Shown: positions 1 to 5,620 of the stretch, in pieces
How positions within the stretch are numbered: position 1 is the first letter of the stretch
Layout of the letters: each line of letters begins with the position of its first letter
Assembly (NCBI GenBank): GCA_017353815.1
Contig: JAFMSB010000044.1
Coordinates: 1-9,237, forward strand
Length of the DNA stretch: 9,237 nucleotides
Origin: Methylocapsa sp.
GTDB lineage: Bacteria > Pseudomonadota > Alphaproteobacteria > Rhizobiales > Beijerinckiaceae
Reading direction: 5' to 3'
Made by a program: the position numbers and the translations under genes
Notes under the pieces: generated by a model
Databases searched by the model: none
The model's input: the letters and a program-made list of their open reading frames with translations, nothing else
Told to the model about the DNA's origin: nothing

Positions 1-48
1 CCAGACGCGGACAAATGGGCCCTTATTGAGTTTTTGAAGACCCAGTAA
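1..48 (+). CDS. C-terminal fragment of a + strand gene, possibly a c-type cytochrome
   Basis: Reading from base 1 in frame gives PDADKWALIEFLKTQ followed by TAA at 46-48. The text is protein-like, with an acidic D-A-D-K-W start followed by an amphipathic helix. This ending resembles the last helix of many class I c-type cytochrome domains, which often finish with a W-x-L-(I/V)-x-(Y/F)-L-K-(T/S) pattern. No heme motif can be seen because only 15 codons are present, so the cytochrome label is an inference from the tail alone. The gene is convergent with dnaQ and the two stop codons are 9 bases apart. In Caulobacter, dnaQ is followed by secB; this tail does not look like SecB to me. Confidence 0.45.
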   Translation, partial: PDADKWALIEFLKTQ

Positions 49-57
49 ACCTCAGTT

Positions 58-825
58 TCAAGCTTGCCCCGCGCGCAAGCCCGCCGCGTCAACCGCCATT
101 TCTTGGGCGCTACCTAGAGATGAAGCGCCCAAGGACAAGCTGGAGCCGTAGTAGAGCTCCCAAACAGGCTTGCCCCCCAATCCCGCCACAAAAGCGCGGT
201 GAGCGTCAAGCTCCCTCTGGGTTAGGCGGGGCGGGAGCGGCTCCGGCCTTTGCGTAAGAAGGAGCCTGCGGGGAGCATTTGCGGCGTCGACCGGTGCAAG
301 AGCAAGGGCGGGCTGGCGCCCTCCAATGAGCTCCGCATAGACCTCGGCGAGTAATTCGGCGTCGAGCAGCGCGCCATGTTTCGCCCGCACAGCGATGTCG
401 ATGCCAAAGCGGGCGCAAAGCGCGTCAAGACTATTTGCAGCACCGGGGAATTTGCGCCTTGCCAGCGCAAGCGTATCGATCACCCGGCCGCTCGCAATCG
501 GCCCGAGCCCAAGAAGTCCGAGCTCCGCATTCAAAAATCGTAAATCGAATTCGGCATTATGAGCAACGATTCGATCGTTGCCCGCAAATTTCAGAAACTC
601 GTCTGCGACCTTAGCGAAGACCGGCTTGCCCGCCAAAAACTCGGAGGAAAGCCCATGCACCCGGAAGGCCGCCTCGGGCATCAAACGCTGCGGATTGATA
701 TAGGCGTGGAAAACCTCTCCCGTTGGAATGTTGTTCAGAAGCTCTATGCAGCCGATTTCAACGATCCTGTGCCCCTCCGCCGGATCAAGGCCGGTAGTTT
801 CCGTATCAATGACGATTTCGCGCAT
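58..825 (-). CDS. dnaQ: DNA polymerase III epsilon subunit (3'-5' proofreading exonuclease)
   Basis: Proofreading exonuclease of the replicative polymerase, a DEDDh (RNase T/DnaQ) fold protein that binds the alpha subunit through its C-terminus. The expected motifs are present: ExoI with D7 and E9 in DTETTG, ExoII with D94 in HNAEFDLRF, and ExoIIIe with H150 and D155 in KHGALLDAELL. The exonuclease domain covers about residues 3-167. A Pro/Ala-rich linker (about 170-200) leads to the polymerase-binding tail with H209-R-A-F-V and W222. At 255 aa it is slightly long: about 29 residues of Gly/Ser/Ala-rich sequence follow W222, near where many alphaproteobacterial DnaQ proteins end. It is the last gene of the ppsR operon. 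The ATG lies 9 bases after the coaE stop, with only a weak upstream AAGG (840-843). Confidence 0.95.
   Translation of the reverse strand: MREIVIDTETTGLDPAEGHRIVEIGCIELLNNIPTGEVFHAYINPQRLMPEAAFRVHGLSSEFLAGKPVFAKVADEFLKFAGNDRIVAHNAEFDLRFLNAELGLLGLGPIASGRVIDTLALARRKFPGAANSLDALCARFGIDIAVRAKHGALLDAELLAEVYAELIGGRQPALALAPVDAANAPRRLLLTQRPEPLPPRLTQRELDAHRAFVAGLGGKPVWELYYGSSLSLGASSLGSAQEMAVDAAGLRAGQA
62..80. repeat. 6-bp inverted repeat at the dnaQ 3' end
   Basis: GCTTGC (62-67) and GCAAGC (75-80) form a perfect 6-bp stem with a 7-base GC-rich loop. It lies inside the last codons of dnaQ, just before the stop, between two convergent genes. No run of T follows it on either strand, so it is not a canonical intrinsic terminator. 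It might mark or protect an mRNA 3' end. The evidence is only the symmetry itself. Confidence 0.25.
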
Positions 826-834
826 CGCGCAGGC

Positions 835-1431
835 TCAGACCTTGTTGCTTGCCCCAGATAACGCACGCAAGATCGCGCACACCTGTCTCCTTCCTGCTTC
901 GAAGCCGCGGCCCGTGTCGACGAGGAAATGCGCGCGCGCGCGCTTCTCGGAGTCTGGCATTTGTCGCGCCATTATGACGGCAAGCTGCTCTTCTGTCATG
1001 CCGCCGCGCGCCCTCACGCGCTCTTTTTGCACAGATTCCGGCGCGCTCACCAGAACGGTTGCATCGACCCTGCGGTCGTATCCGGTCTCAAACAGCAAAG
1101 GGATATCAAGAACGACCAGGCCCGCGCCTCTTTTTTCCGCCTCGGCAAGGAAAGCATCGCGGCTTGCGGCGACGAGAGGATGTATTATTGCTTCAAGCCG
1201 CGCCAGCGCCGCCGGATCGCGAAGGACAATATCGGAAAGGCGTTCGCGATCGACCTCACCCCCCCGCGCCGTTCCGGGAAAGGCGGCCTCGATCGCCGCC
1301 GCCGCTTTTCCCCTGTAGAGTTCGTGAACGGCGGCATCCGAGTCAAAGACTGCAACCCCTTCGGCGCGAAACATCGCTGCCGTGGCCGTCTTGCCCATGC
1401 CGATCGAGCCCGTGAGGCCAACAACGAACAT
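835..1431 (-). CDS. coaE: Dephospho-CoA kinase
   Basis: Catalyses the last step of coenzyme A synthesis, the ATP-dependent phosphorylation of the 3'-hydroxyl of dephospho-CoA, in the cytoplasm. At 198 aa it is of family length. The Walker A P-loop is GLTGSIGMGKT (residues 5-15). The substrate-binding FDSD (29-32), the H84-P85 pair in IIHPLV, and the DIPLLFETG segment (109-117) are the CoaE hallmarks, followed by the basic lid around K136-R142. The start is fixed by its neighbour: the aroE TAA and the coaE ATG share one base (TAATG at 1429-1433), which suggests translational coupling. A (CG)6 dinucleotide run at 931-942 lies in the 3' part and encodes RAR residues; it is a composition effect and does not disturb the frame. 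Confidence 0.96.
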   Translation of the reverse strand: MFVVGLTGSIGMGKTATAAMFRAEGVAVFDSDAAVHELYRGKAAAAIEAAFPGTARGGEVDRERLSDIVLRDPAALARLEAIIHPLVAASRDAFLAEAEKRGAGLVVLDIPLLFETGYDRRVDATVLVSAPESVQKERVRARGGMTEEQLAVIMARQMPDSEKRARAHFLVDTGRGFEAGRRQVCAILRALSGASNKV

Positions 1432-2282
1432 TAGACCGCCGCCGGTATATCCGCTTGGATGATGCTGCGAAGCTCCTTCGTAACGGAAGGTCTCACGCCA
1501 AACCAGCGCTCAAATCCCGGGACCGCCTGATGGAGCAGCATGCCGATACCTGGGACCGCCCTCAGAGCGCGTGCTTTCGCGGCCTTAATTAGCTCCGTTT
1601 CGAGCGGGACATAGACAATATCGCAGACCGCCGCTTTCTCGGGCAGCGGGTCAAGGCCGAGATGCAGCCGCGGCTGGCCAAGCATGCCAAGCGAGGTCGT
1701 ATTGACGAGAAGAGAGGCTTGAGAGAGCAGCCGCGGCAGGGCAGAATCATCCGCAGCTTCTATGGGAGGGCCCAAATCGGCGGCAAGCGCGTCGGCACGC
1801 GCCCGAGTCCGGTTGACAAGCCAAATTCTAGCCGCGCCGCGCAGTTGCAACGCATAGGCAATGGCCCGCGCGGCCCCTCCGGCGCCGAGGACGACGGCCT
1901 GGGCGCGAACGTCATCCCAGCCTGGCGCGTCCTGATCGAGCGCGGCAAGAAAACCCGCGGCGTCGGTATTGTCGCCGCACAGCTTCCCGGATTCGAACCA
2001 CAGCGTGTTGACAGCTTTGAGGCGGGCGGCCGTCTCCGTCGTTTGCAAGCAGCGCTTGAATGCCGCCTGCTTATGCGGCAAAGTTACATTTCCGCCCGCA
2101 AAGCCAAGCGCGGCGAAATGGTCCATGAAGCCTGGGAAATCGCCGGCGCGAACTTCGGCCCGCTCATAGGATCCCTTGATGCCATAGAGATCGAGCCAAT
2201 ATTCGTGGATCAAAGGGGAGCGCGAATGGCGGACGGGAAAGCCGATGATACAGGCCTTTCGCGTGTCATTTTGCGATGGCAT
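1431..2282 (-). CDS. aroE: Shikimate dehydrogenase (NADP+)
   Basis: Reduces 3-dehydroshikimate to shikimate with NADPH, the fourth step of the chorismate pathway. The reading frame is open further upstream (to 2354). I start at ATG 2282 because it forms a TAATG overlap with the maf stop and gives 283 aa, the usual length, beginning right before the conserved CIIGFPVRHSRSP block. Key residues are S20/S22 (shikimate carboxylate), the NVTLPHK motif with catalytic K71 (65-71), GDNTDAAG with D107 (103-110), the dinucleotide loop GAGGAAR (133-139), NRTR (157-160, NADP 2'-phosphate recognition), VNTTSLGM (193-200) and Q252 near the C-terminus. GAAGGAAG about 13 bases upstream is a distant possible ribosome site; coupling to maf is likely. 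Confidence 0.96.
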   Translation of the reverse strand: MPSQNDTRKACIIGFPVRHSRSPLIHEYWLDLYGIKGSYERAEVRAGDFPGFMDHFAALGFAGGNVTLPHKQAAFKRCLQTTETAARLKAVNTLWFESGKLCGDNTDAAGFLAALDQDAPGWDDVRAQAVVLGAGGAARAIAYALQLRGAARIWLVNRTRARADALAADLGPPIEAADDSALPRLLSQASLLVNTTSLGMLGQPRLHLGLDPLPEKAAVCDIVYVPLETELIKAAKARALRAVPGIGMLLHQAVPGFERWFGVRPSVTKELRSIIQADIPAAV

Positions 2283-2893
2283 TACGAAAGCAGGCTTCCT
2301 TCCTCGCGCAAGAATTTCAAAATTGGCAGAAGCGGGAGGCCAAGAATCGTCCAATGGTCGCCCTCGATATGATCGAAGAGATGAGCGCCGAATGCTTCAA
2401 TCTGGTAAGTTGCCGCTGTGCCGGAGCCCTCCGTCTGGGCAAGGTAAGTTTCGATGAACTGGGCAGAAAAATTCCGGCAGGAAAGCCAGGCGGTGCTAAC
2501 TGTCTCAAACAAAATATCTGTGCCGCGCATTATGCAGCAACCGGAATGGAGCTCATGCGTCCGGCCTTGCATCGCCACAAGCTGGCTCCTCGCTGCAGCG
2601 CTGCTGGAGGCCTTGCCAAACAGGCGGCCCTCGAGGCAAGCCACCTGATCAGCCCCCAAAACCAGCCGGCTGGGCATTACAGCGCTCACCTTTGCGGCCT
2701 TGGCACGGGAGAGGTCAAGAGCGACCTCCCTTGGCCCTGCACCCCTTGCAACAAGTTCCGCTTCGCGCGCCCGCTCATCGATCGAAGCGGTGCGTATTTC
2801 AAATGGGATCCCAGCGGCGCAAAGCAGAGTTTGGCGCGTGGTGCTTTGCGAAGCAAGGACAAGAGGATCGTTGCTTCTCCATAGCACTGTCAT
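2282..2893 (-). CDS. maf: Maf-family nucleoside triphosphate pyrophosphatase
   Basis: Maf/HAM1-type enzyme that hydrolyses selected NTPs (dTTP/UTP in the YhdE branch, modified GTP such as m7GTP in the YceF branch) to monophosphates. The family is linked to septum control and nucleotide-pool cleaning. The frame is open to 3007, but that leader is Arg-rich nonsense overlapping ppsR. ATG 2893 makes an ATGA overlap with the ppsR stop and gives 203 aa. Visible motifs are LASQSTTR (13-20), the GADQV block with D82 (80-84) and K94, an MQGRTHE segment, and a C-terminal GLPLLPIL. Which substrate branch it belongs to cannot be settled by eye. It is the second gene of the operon, as in other alphaproteobacterial origin regions. 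Confidence 0.93.
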   Translation of the reverse strand: MTVLWRSNDPLVLASQSTTRQTLLCAAGIPFEIRTASIDERAREAELVARGAGPREVALDLSRAKAAKVSAVMPSRLVLGADQVACLEGRLFGKASSSAAARSQLVAMQGRTHELHSGCCIMRGTDILFETVSTAWLSCRNFSAQFIETYLAQTEGSGTAATYQIEAFGAHLFDHIEGDHWTILGLPLLPILKFLREEGSLLS

Positions 2894-3753
2894 GATGCAG
2901 CTGTGAGTTTCGACTGGTGAATCTTGTAAAGATCGATCACTGCCGCGGCGGTCTCTTCGATCGAACGGCGCGTTACGTCGATTATGGGCCAGCCGCGCTC
3001 GGCACATAGCCTGCGCGCCCGCATTACCTCCTCGGCAACCAAAAGCCGGTCGACATAAGGCGAGTCCGGGCTTGCGTTCAAGGCAAGGAGGCGGTTCTGC
3101 CGGATTTGGACGAGCCGCTCCGCGGAGGCTACGAGTCCCACGATCAGGGGCCCAGTCAATCTCAGAACCGGCTCCGGGAGCGGAACGCCAGGAACTATGG
3201 GAATGTTTGCCGTTTTTATTCCCCTATTGGCCAGATAGATGCTCGTTGGCGTCTTCGACGTGCGGCTCACTCCTAGCAAGACAATATCGGCCGCATGGAA
3301 ATTATCGACTTGCTGGCCGTCGTCATGAAGCATCGTAAAATTGAGCGCCTCGATTCGCCGGAAGTATTCCGCGTTCATCATATGCTGTGCGCCGGGCCGG
3401 TGCGTTGAGGCAGCTCCGATATAGGACTGGAACAAGTTCAAGACCGGCTGCAGCACCGACAGGCAAGGGAGGCTCATCTCCCTGCAGGCCTCTTCGAGGC
3501 GAGTGGTCAATTCTTGATCAACCAGCGTAAAAAGGACGATCCCTGGGGCTTCTTCGATTTTGGCGATGGCCCTGTCGAGCTGGCTGCGGCTGCGGATAAG
3601 AGGATAAACATGCTCGATCGATGCCACGCCTTCGTATTGCGCCGCAGCTGCCCGGCTGGCGGCGATCAGGGTCTCTCCCGTCGCGTCGGAGATGAGATGG
3701 AGATGAAAGTAATGACGCCCCAATTGCTTTGCGCCCACTCCATTCCCGGGCAT
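2890..3753 (-). CDS. ppsR: PEP synthase / pyruvate phosphate dikinase regulatory protein (kinase-pyrophosphorylase, DUF299)
   Basis: Bifunctional regulator that inactivates PEP synthase or pyruvate phosphate dikinase by ADP-dependent phosphorylation of an active-site threonine, and reactivates it by phosphate-dependent dephosphorylation. It is homologous to Caulobacter CC0001 and Rickettsia RP001 (formerly UPF0085). Visible are [13 protein letters not shown] (17-29), the [13 protein letters not shown] block (119-131) and the nucleotide-binding GVSRTSKT loop (161-168). The frame is open to 3933, but ATG 3753 gives 287 aa, near family length, and the conserved part begins at residue 13. Ribosome-site support is weak; GTG 3738 is an alternative. 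First gene of the operon, with a promoter just upstream (3778-3803). The target dikinase is not in this window. Confidence 0.93.
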   Translation of the reverse strand: MPGNGVGAKQLGRHYFHLHLISDATGETLIAASRAAAAQYEGVASIEHVYPLIRSRSQLDRAIAKIEEAPGIVLFTLVDQELTTRLEEACREMSLPCLSVLQPVLNLFQSYIGAASTHRPGAQHMMNAEYFRRIEALNFTMLHDDGQQVDNFHAADIVLLGVSRTSKTPTSIYLANRGIKTANIPIVPGVPLPEPVLRLTGPLIVGLVASAERLVQIRQNRLLALNASPDSPYVDRLLVAEEVMRARRLCAERGWPIIDVTRRSIEETAAAVIDLYKIHQSKLTAAS

Positions 3754-3777
3754 AGATGAAAACCCGGGGAAAATTGG

Positions 3778-3803
3778 GGAATAGCGGCACCGGGCGCTGT
3801 CAA
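3778..3803 (-). promoter_or_regulatory. Predicted sigma-70 promoter of the ppsR-maf-aroE-coaE-dnaQ operon
   Basis: On the minus strand, TTGACAG (3803-3797) is followed after 11 bases by GCTATTCC (3785-3778). The Caulobacter housekeeping consensus is TTGACGS, 10-14 bases, GCTANAWC, so this matches closely in both boxes and spacing. By the E. coli rule the spacer would look short (14), but it is normal by the alphaproteobacterial rule. The expected start of transcription near 3771 leaves a 5' leader of only about 18 bases before ATG 3753. The -10 box shares bases with a TGGGGA site (3775-3780), so an origin-binding protein could affect this promoter. Confidence 0.6.
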
Positions 3804-3815
3804 GCAACGATTTTG

Positions 3816-3830
3816 TTAAAAAAAGCTTAG
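3816..3830 (+). promoter_or_regulatory. CtrA-like binding site 1 (TTAA-N7-TTAG)
   Basis: TTAA (3816-3819), seven bases, then TTAG (3827-3830) followed by C. The CtrA consensus is TTAA-N7-TTAAC, so there is one mismatch in the full nine positions. CtrA is the conserved alphaproteobacterial cell-cycle regulator that binds and silences the Caulobacter origin. The site lies in a short A+T-rich patch (3811-3836) upstream of the ppsR promoter. The function is inferred from motif and location only. Confidence 0.45.
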
Positions 3831-3875
3831 CTTTGTTCCCCTGGCGTCTGCTAGTGGAAAAACTCCGCAGCTGCC

Positions 3876-3884
3876 TGTGAATAG
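3876..3884 (-). promoter_or_regulatory. DnaA-box-like 9-mer
   Basis: The minus strand reads CTATTCACA, which differs from the relaxed consensus TTWTNCACA only at the first base. It is the best DnaA-box match I find in the spacer and lies in its middle third. A single weak box is not proof of an origin; its value comes from position in the ppsR-hemE spacer and the companion motifs. Confidence 0.4.
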
Positions 3885-3933
3885 GTCTCAGAAAGCAAAG
3901 GCTGCGGCAATTGAGACGGCTAGCGTCTTGCAA

Positions 3934-3958
3934 CTGGTTGCGATCAACCGGATTTTCT
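3934..3958 (+). terminator. Terminator-like hairpin in the hemE upstream region
   Basis: CTGGTTG (3934-3940) and CAACCGG (3945-3951) can pair as seven base pairs including one G-U, closed by the tetraloop CGAU. The T-rich tail ATTTTCTT follows directly (3952-3959). This is the shape of a small intrinsic terminator or attenuator reading toward hemE. It would act only on transcripts starting upstream of 3934, and none is certain. It could also just be origin structure. Confidence 0.3.
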
Positions 3959-4061
3959 TGCCAGATGAAGAGCGGAATTTCATCCTGTCAAAAACGGGGA
4001 GAGTTGCACATCTTCATTCCGGCTGTGCGATACGGGGAATAGGCGGTTTGCAGCATCAAGC

Positions 4062-4091
4062 AAACTAAAATTCCTTTAAAGAAATATATTT
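4062..4091. other. A+T-rich block, candidate DNA unwinding element
   Basis: Only four of these 30 bases are G or C, in a genome whose genes are clearly G+C-rich. It lies at the hemE end of the spacer, next to the DnaA-like and GGGGA sites, where a duplex-unwinding region would be expected. It also contains CtrA-like site 2 and a weak -10-like ACTAAAAT (4064-4071), so it may instead, or also, be the hemE promoter. Confidence 0.4.
4065..4079 (-). promoter_or_regulatory. CtrA-like binding site 2 (TTAA-N7-TTAG on the minus strand)
   Basis: The + strand reads CTAA (4065-4068), seven bases, TTAA (4076-4079). On the minus strand this is TTAA-N7-TTAG, the same variant as site 1 but inverted. It overlaps the probable hemE promoter zone, reminiscent of the Caulobacter origin where CtrA sites overlap the hemE-side promoter. 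Inferred from motif and position only. Confidence 0.4.
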
Positions 4092-4115
4092 GGATTGTAC
4101 GAAGGGGCGATTGGC

Positions 4116-4120
4116 GAGGT
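4116..4120 (+). promoter_or_regulatory. Shine-Dalgarno sequence that fixes the hemE start
   Basis: GAGGT ends seven bases before GTG 4128, an ideal ribosome-binding sequence and spacing. The upstream in-frame TTG at 4095 has no comparable site, so translation very likely begins at the GTG. Confidence 0.7.
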
Positions 4121-4127
4121 CGATACG

Positions 4128-5162
4128 GTGGAAACTAAGCCGTTTCTCAGGGCGCTCGCGGGCCAGGCCTGCTCTCCACCTCCCATTTGGCTCATGCGGC
4201 AAGCCGGCCGCTATCTTCCCGAATATCAGTCGCTTCGGGCTAAGGCATCGTCTTTTCTCGAGTTCTGCTACACTCCGGTCTTGGCGGCAGAAGCAACCCT
4301 TCAGCCCGTTAGGCGCTTCGGATTCGATGCCGCGATCCTCTTTAGCGACATTCTCGTCATCCCCGATGCTCTCGGCCAGAAACTGACGTTTGAAACTTCC
4401 GGAGGACCGCGACTCGACCCAATCGCTACGCCGCGAGACTTCGGCAGATTGAAAACCGAGATCGACCGCAGAAGGTTGAGCCCCATCTTGGAGACGGTCT
4501 CACAGGTGAAGGCAAATCTCCCGGCTGAGATCGCATTGATCGGCTTTTGCGGGGCTCCATGGACCGTCGCGTGTTATATGATTGCCGGCAGGAGCTCTCC
4601 CGATCAAACTCAAACGCGGCTATTTGCCTATCGCGAGCGGGAGGCGTTTCAGCAGCTAATTGGGGTCCTGGTCGACGCCTCGGCCGAATATTTATCGGCT
4701 CAGATCGAAGCTGGTGCCGATGCGGTCCAGATTTTTGATACATGGGCGGGCATTTTGCCAGCCGCCGAATTCGAGCGCTGGTGCATCGATCCCATTGTGG
4801 CACTGATCGCCCGCCTTCGCCTGCGCCATAAGAACGCGAGGATTGTCGGCTTCCCAAAAAGCAGCCATAAACTCGGCGAATATGCGGCTCGCGCAAAGAT
4901 CGACGCCGTCGGCCTTGATTCGTCTGTTGACCCCTATTGGGCGAGGAAGTCCTTCGATAGCAATCTTGCGCTCCAAGGTAACCTTGATCCTTTAGCGCTT
5001 ATGGCCGGAGGAGAAGCCCTTGAAAGCGGAGTCCGCACCATTCTATCTGCTTTCAAAGGGCGGCCGCACATCTTTAATCTCGGCCACGGCATCCTGCCGC
5101 AGACACCCATTTCCCATGTCGAGCGCCTGCTCGAGCTTGTTCGCAAGGCCCCCATTCAATGA
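4128..5162 (+). CDS. hemE: Uroporphyrinogen decarboxylase
   Basis: Removes the carboxyl groups of the four acetate side chains of uroporphyrinogen III to give coproporphyrinogen III; cytosolic, cofactor-free, heme pathway. I choose GTG 4128 over the longer TTG 4095 frame because of the GAGGT ribosome site and because 344 aa starting METKPFLRAL is the usual form. Visible are the signature WLMRQAGRYLPEY (21-33, R24 and R28 in the substrate pocket), the catalytic aspartate D74 in FSDIL, the second signature GFCGAPWT (139-146) with Y150 after it, and H320 in NLGHGI. It heads hemE-hemJ; the stop overlaps the hemJ start as ATGA. A marker gene of the alphaproteobacterial origin. Confidence 0.96.
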   Translation: METKPFLRALAGQACSPPPIWLMRQAGRYLPEYQSLRAKASSFLEFCYTPVLAAEATLQPVRRFGFDAAILFSDILVIPDALGQKLTFETSGGPRLDPIATPRDFGRLKTEIDRRRLSPILETVSQVKANLPAEIALIGFCGAPWTVACYMIAGRSSPDQTQTRLFAYREREAFQQLIGVLVDASAEYLSAQIEAGADAVQIFDTWAGILPAAEFERWCIDPIVALIARLRLRHKNARIVGFPKSSHKLGEYAARAKIDAVGLDSSVDPYWARKSFDSNLALQGNLDPLALMAGGEALESGVRTILSAFKGRPHIFNLGHGILPQTPISHVERLLELVRKAPIQ

Positions 5163-5590
5163 GCAGCATATATCTCTGGCTAAAGTTCATTCATATCCTT
5201 GCCCTGGTTTCTTGGATGGCGGGTCTCTTTTATCTGCCGCGGTTATTTGTTTACCATGCCGAATCGCCTAGAGCTTCGCCCCAGGCGGACACCTTCGCGA
5301 TTATGGAGCGCAGGCTGATGCGCGTGATCATGCTCCCGGCGATGCTAGTGACCTGGGGCACGGGTCTCATGCTTGCCATAGAAGGGCAATTCTTGGCCGC
5401 CGGATGGCTTCACGCGAAATTGGCACTTGTCATTGGACTCAGCGCGCTTCATGGTTATTTCAGTAAACTACGCAAGCATTTCGCTAAAGACAATATGTTG
5501 CATAGCGCAAAATTTTACCGTCTCATCAACGAGGCTCCAACAATCCTTTTGGCGGGAATTGTTTTTTTGGTGGTTTTCAAGCCCTTTTGA
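5159..5590 (+). CDS. hemJ: Protoporphyrinogen IX oxidase, HemJ type
   Basis: Integral membrane protein (UPF0093 family) that oxidises protoporphyrinogen IX to protoporphyrin IX, the penultimate step of heme synthesis, in bacteria lacking HemG or HemY. At 143 aa it is of family length, with four hydrophobic segments at about 5-30, 54-75, 83-103 and 122-141. Family marks seen are K9-F-I-H12 and W19-M-A-G-L-F-Y-L-P-R in helix 1, R55-V-I-M-L-P-A-M opening helix 2, and W83-L-H-A-K87 opening helix 3; conserved His and Lys residues are reported to bind heme b. The ATGA overlap with hemE implies coupled translation of two enzymes of one pathway. A stem-loop covers its stop codon. Confidence 0.92.
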   Translation: MSSIYLWLKFIHILALVSWMAGLFYLPRLFVYHAESPRASPQADTFAIMERRLMRVIMLPAMLVTWGTGLMLAIEGQFLAAGWLHAKLALVIGLSALHGYFSKLRKHFAKDNMLHSAKFYRLINEAPTILLAGIVFLVVFKPF

Positions 5591-5604
5591 TTGAGAAGGG
5601 CTTG
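5578..5604 (+). repeat. 9-bp stem-loop spanning the hemJ stop codon
   Basis: CAAGCCCTT (5578-5586) and AAGGGCTTG (5596-5604) are perfect inverted repeats around a 9-base loop, with the TGA stop at 5588-5590 inside the loop. No T-run follows on either strand, so it is not a standard intrinsic terminator. Such structures can define the 3' end of a message trimmed back after Rho-dependent termination, which is an inference here. Confidence 0.5.
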
Positions 5605-5620
5605 ATAAGAGTTCTGCCGC

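Larger units (their letters stand above)
3754..4127. other. Candidate chromosomal replication origin (oriC) in the ppsR-hemE spacer
   Basis: This 374-bp gene-free divergent spacer sits exactly where the alphaproteobacterial origin is known in Caulobacter and Rickettsia (between hemE and the RP001/CC0001 gene) and is hemE-adjacent as in S. meliloti. Seen in the sequence: a DnaA-box-like 9-mer CTATTCACA (minus strand, 3884-3876), weaker CACA-core sites at 4002-4010 and 4024-4032, five GGGGA/TCCCC cores at 3766, 3776, 3837, 3996 and 4034 (the Caulobacter W-box is TCCCCA; the one at 3775-3780 matches exactly), two CtrA-like sites, and an A+T-rich block at 4062-4091. No canonical TTATCCACA box is present. 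I found no credible protein gene here. The origin role is inferred from synteny plus these motifs. Confidence 0.65.

Noticed and set aside
931..942. (CG)6 alternating tract, possible Z-DNA or slippage site
   Set aside because: Lies in the coaE coding sequence encoding ordinary residues with an intact frame; expected from G+C-rich codon use.
1662..2372. 236-codon + strand frame opposite aroE
   Set aside because: Arg-rich antisense shadow of a clear aroE; long antisense frames are expected in G+C-rich coding DNA.
2276..2884. 202-codon + strand frame opposite maf
   Set aside because: Antisense shadow of maf with no protein family resemblance.
2894..3007. N-terminal extension of the maf frame by 38 codons
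   Set aside because: Arg-rich, overlaps the ppsR coding end, and ATG 2893 with the ATGA overlap gives the family length.
4002..4032. Inverted pair AGTTGCACA / TGTGCGATA as DnaA boxes
   Set aside because: Each has two mismatches to TTWTNCACA, too weak to list as individual boxes; mentioned only as part of the origin context.
3877..4068. 63-codon + strand frame inside the ppsR-hemE spacer, starting GTG
   Set aside because: No Shine-Dalgarno, no recognisable motif, and it covers the DnaA-like and hairpin elements. A chance frame is more likely than a gene.
3944..4070. IHF-site-like ATCAA sequences (3943-3947, 4054-4058)
   Set aside because: Neither has the TTR element at the right spacing for WATCAA-N4-TTR.
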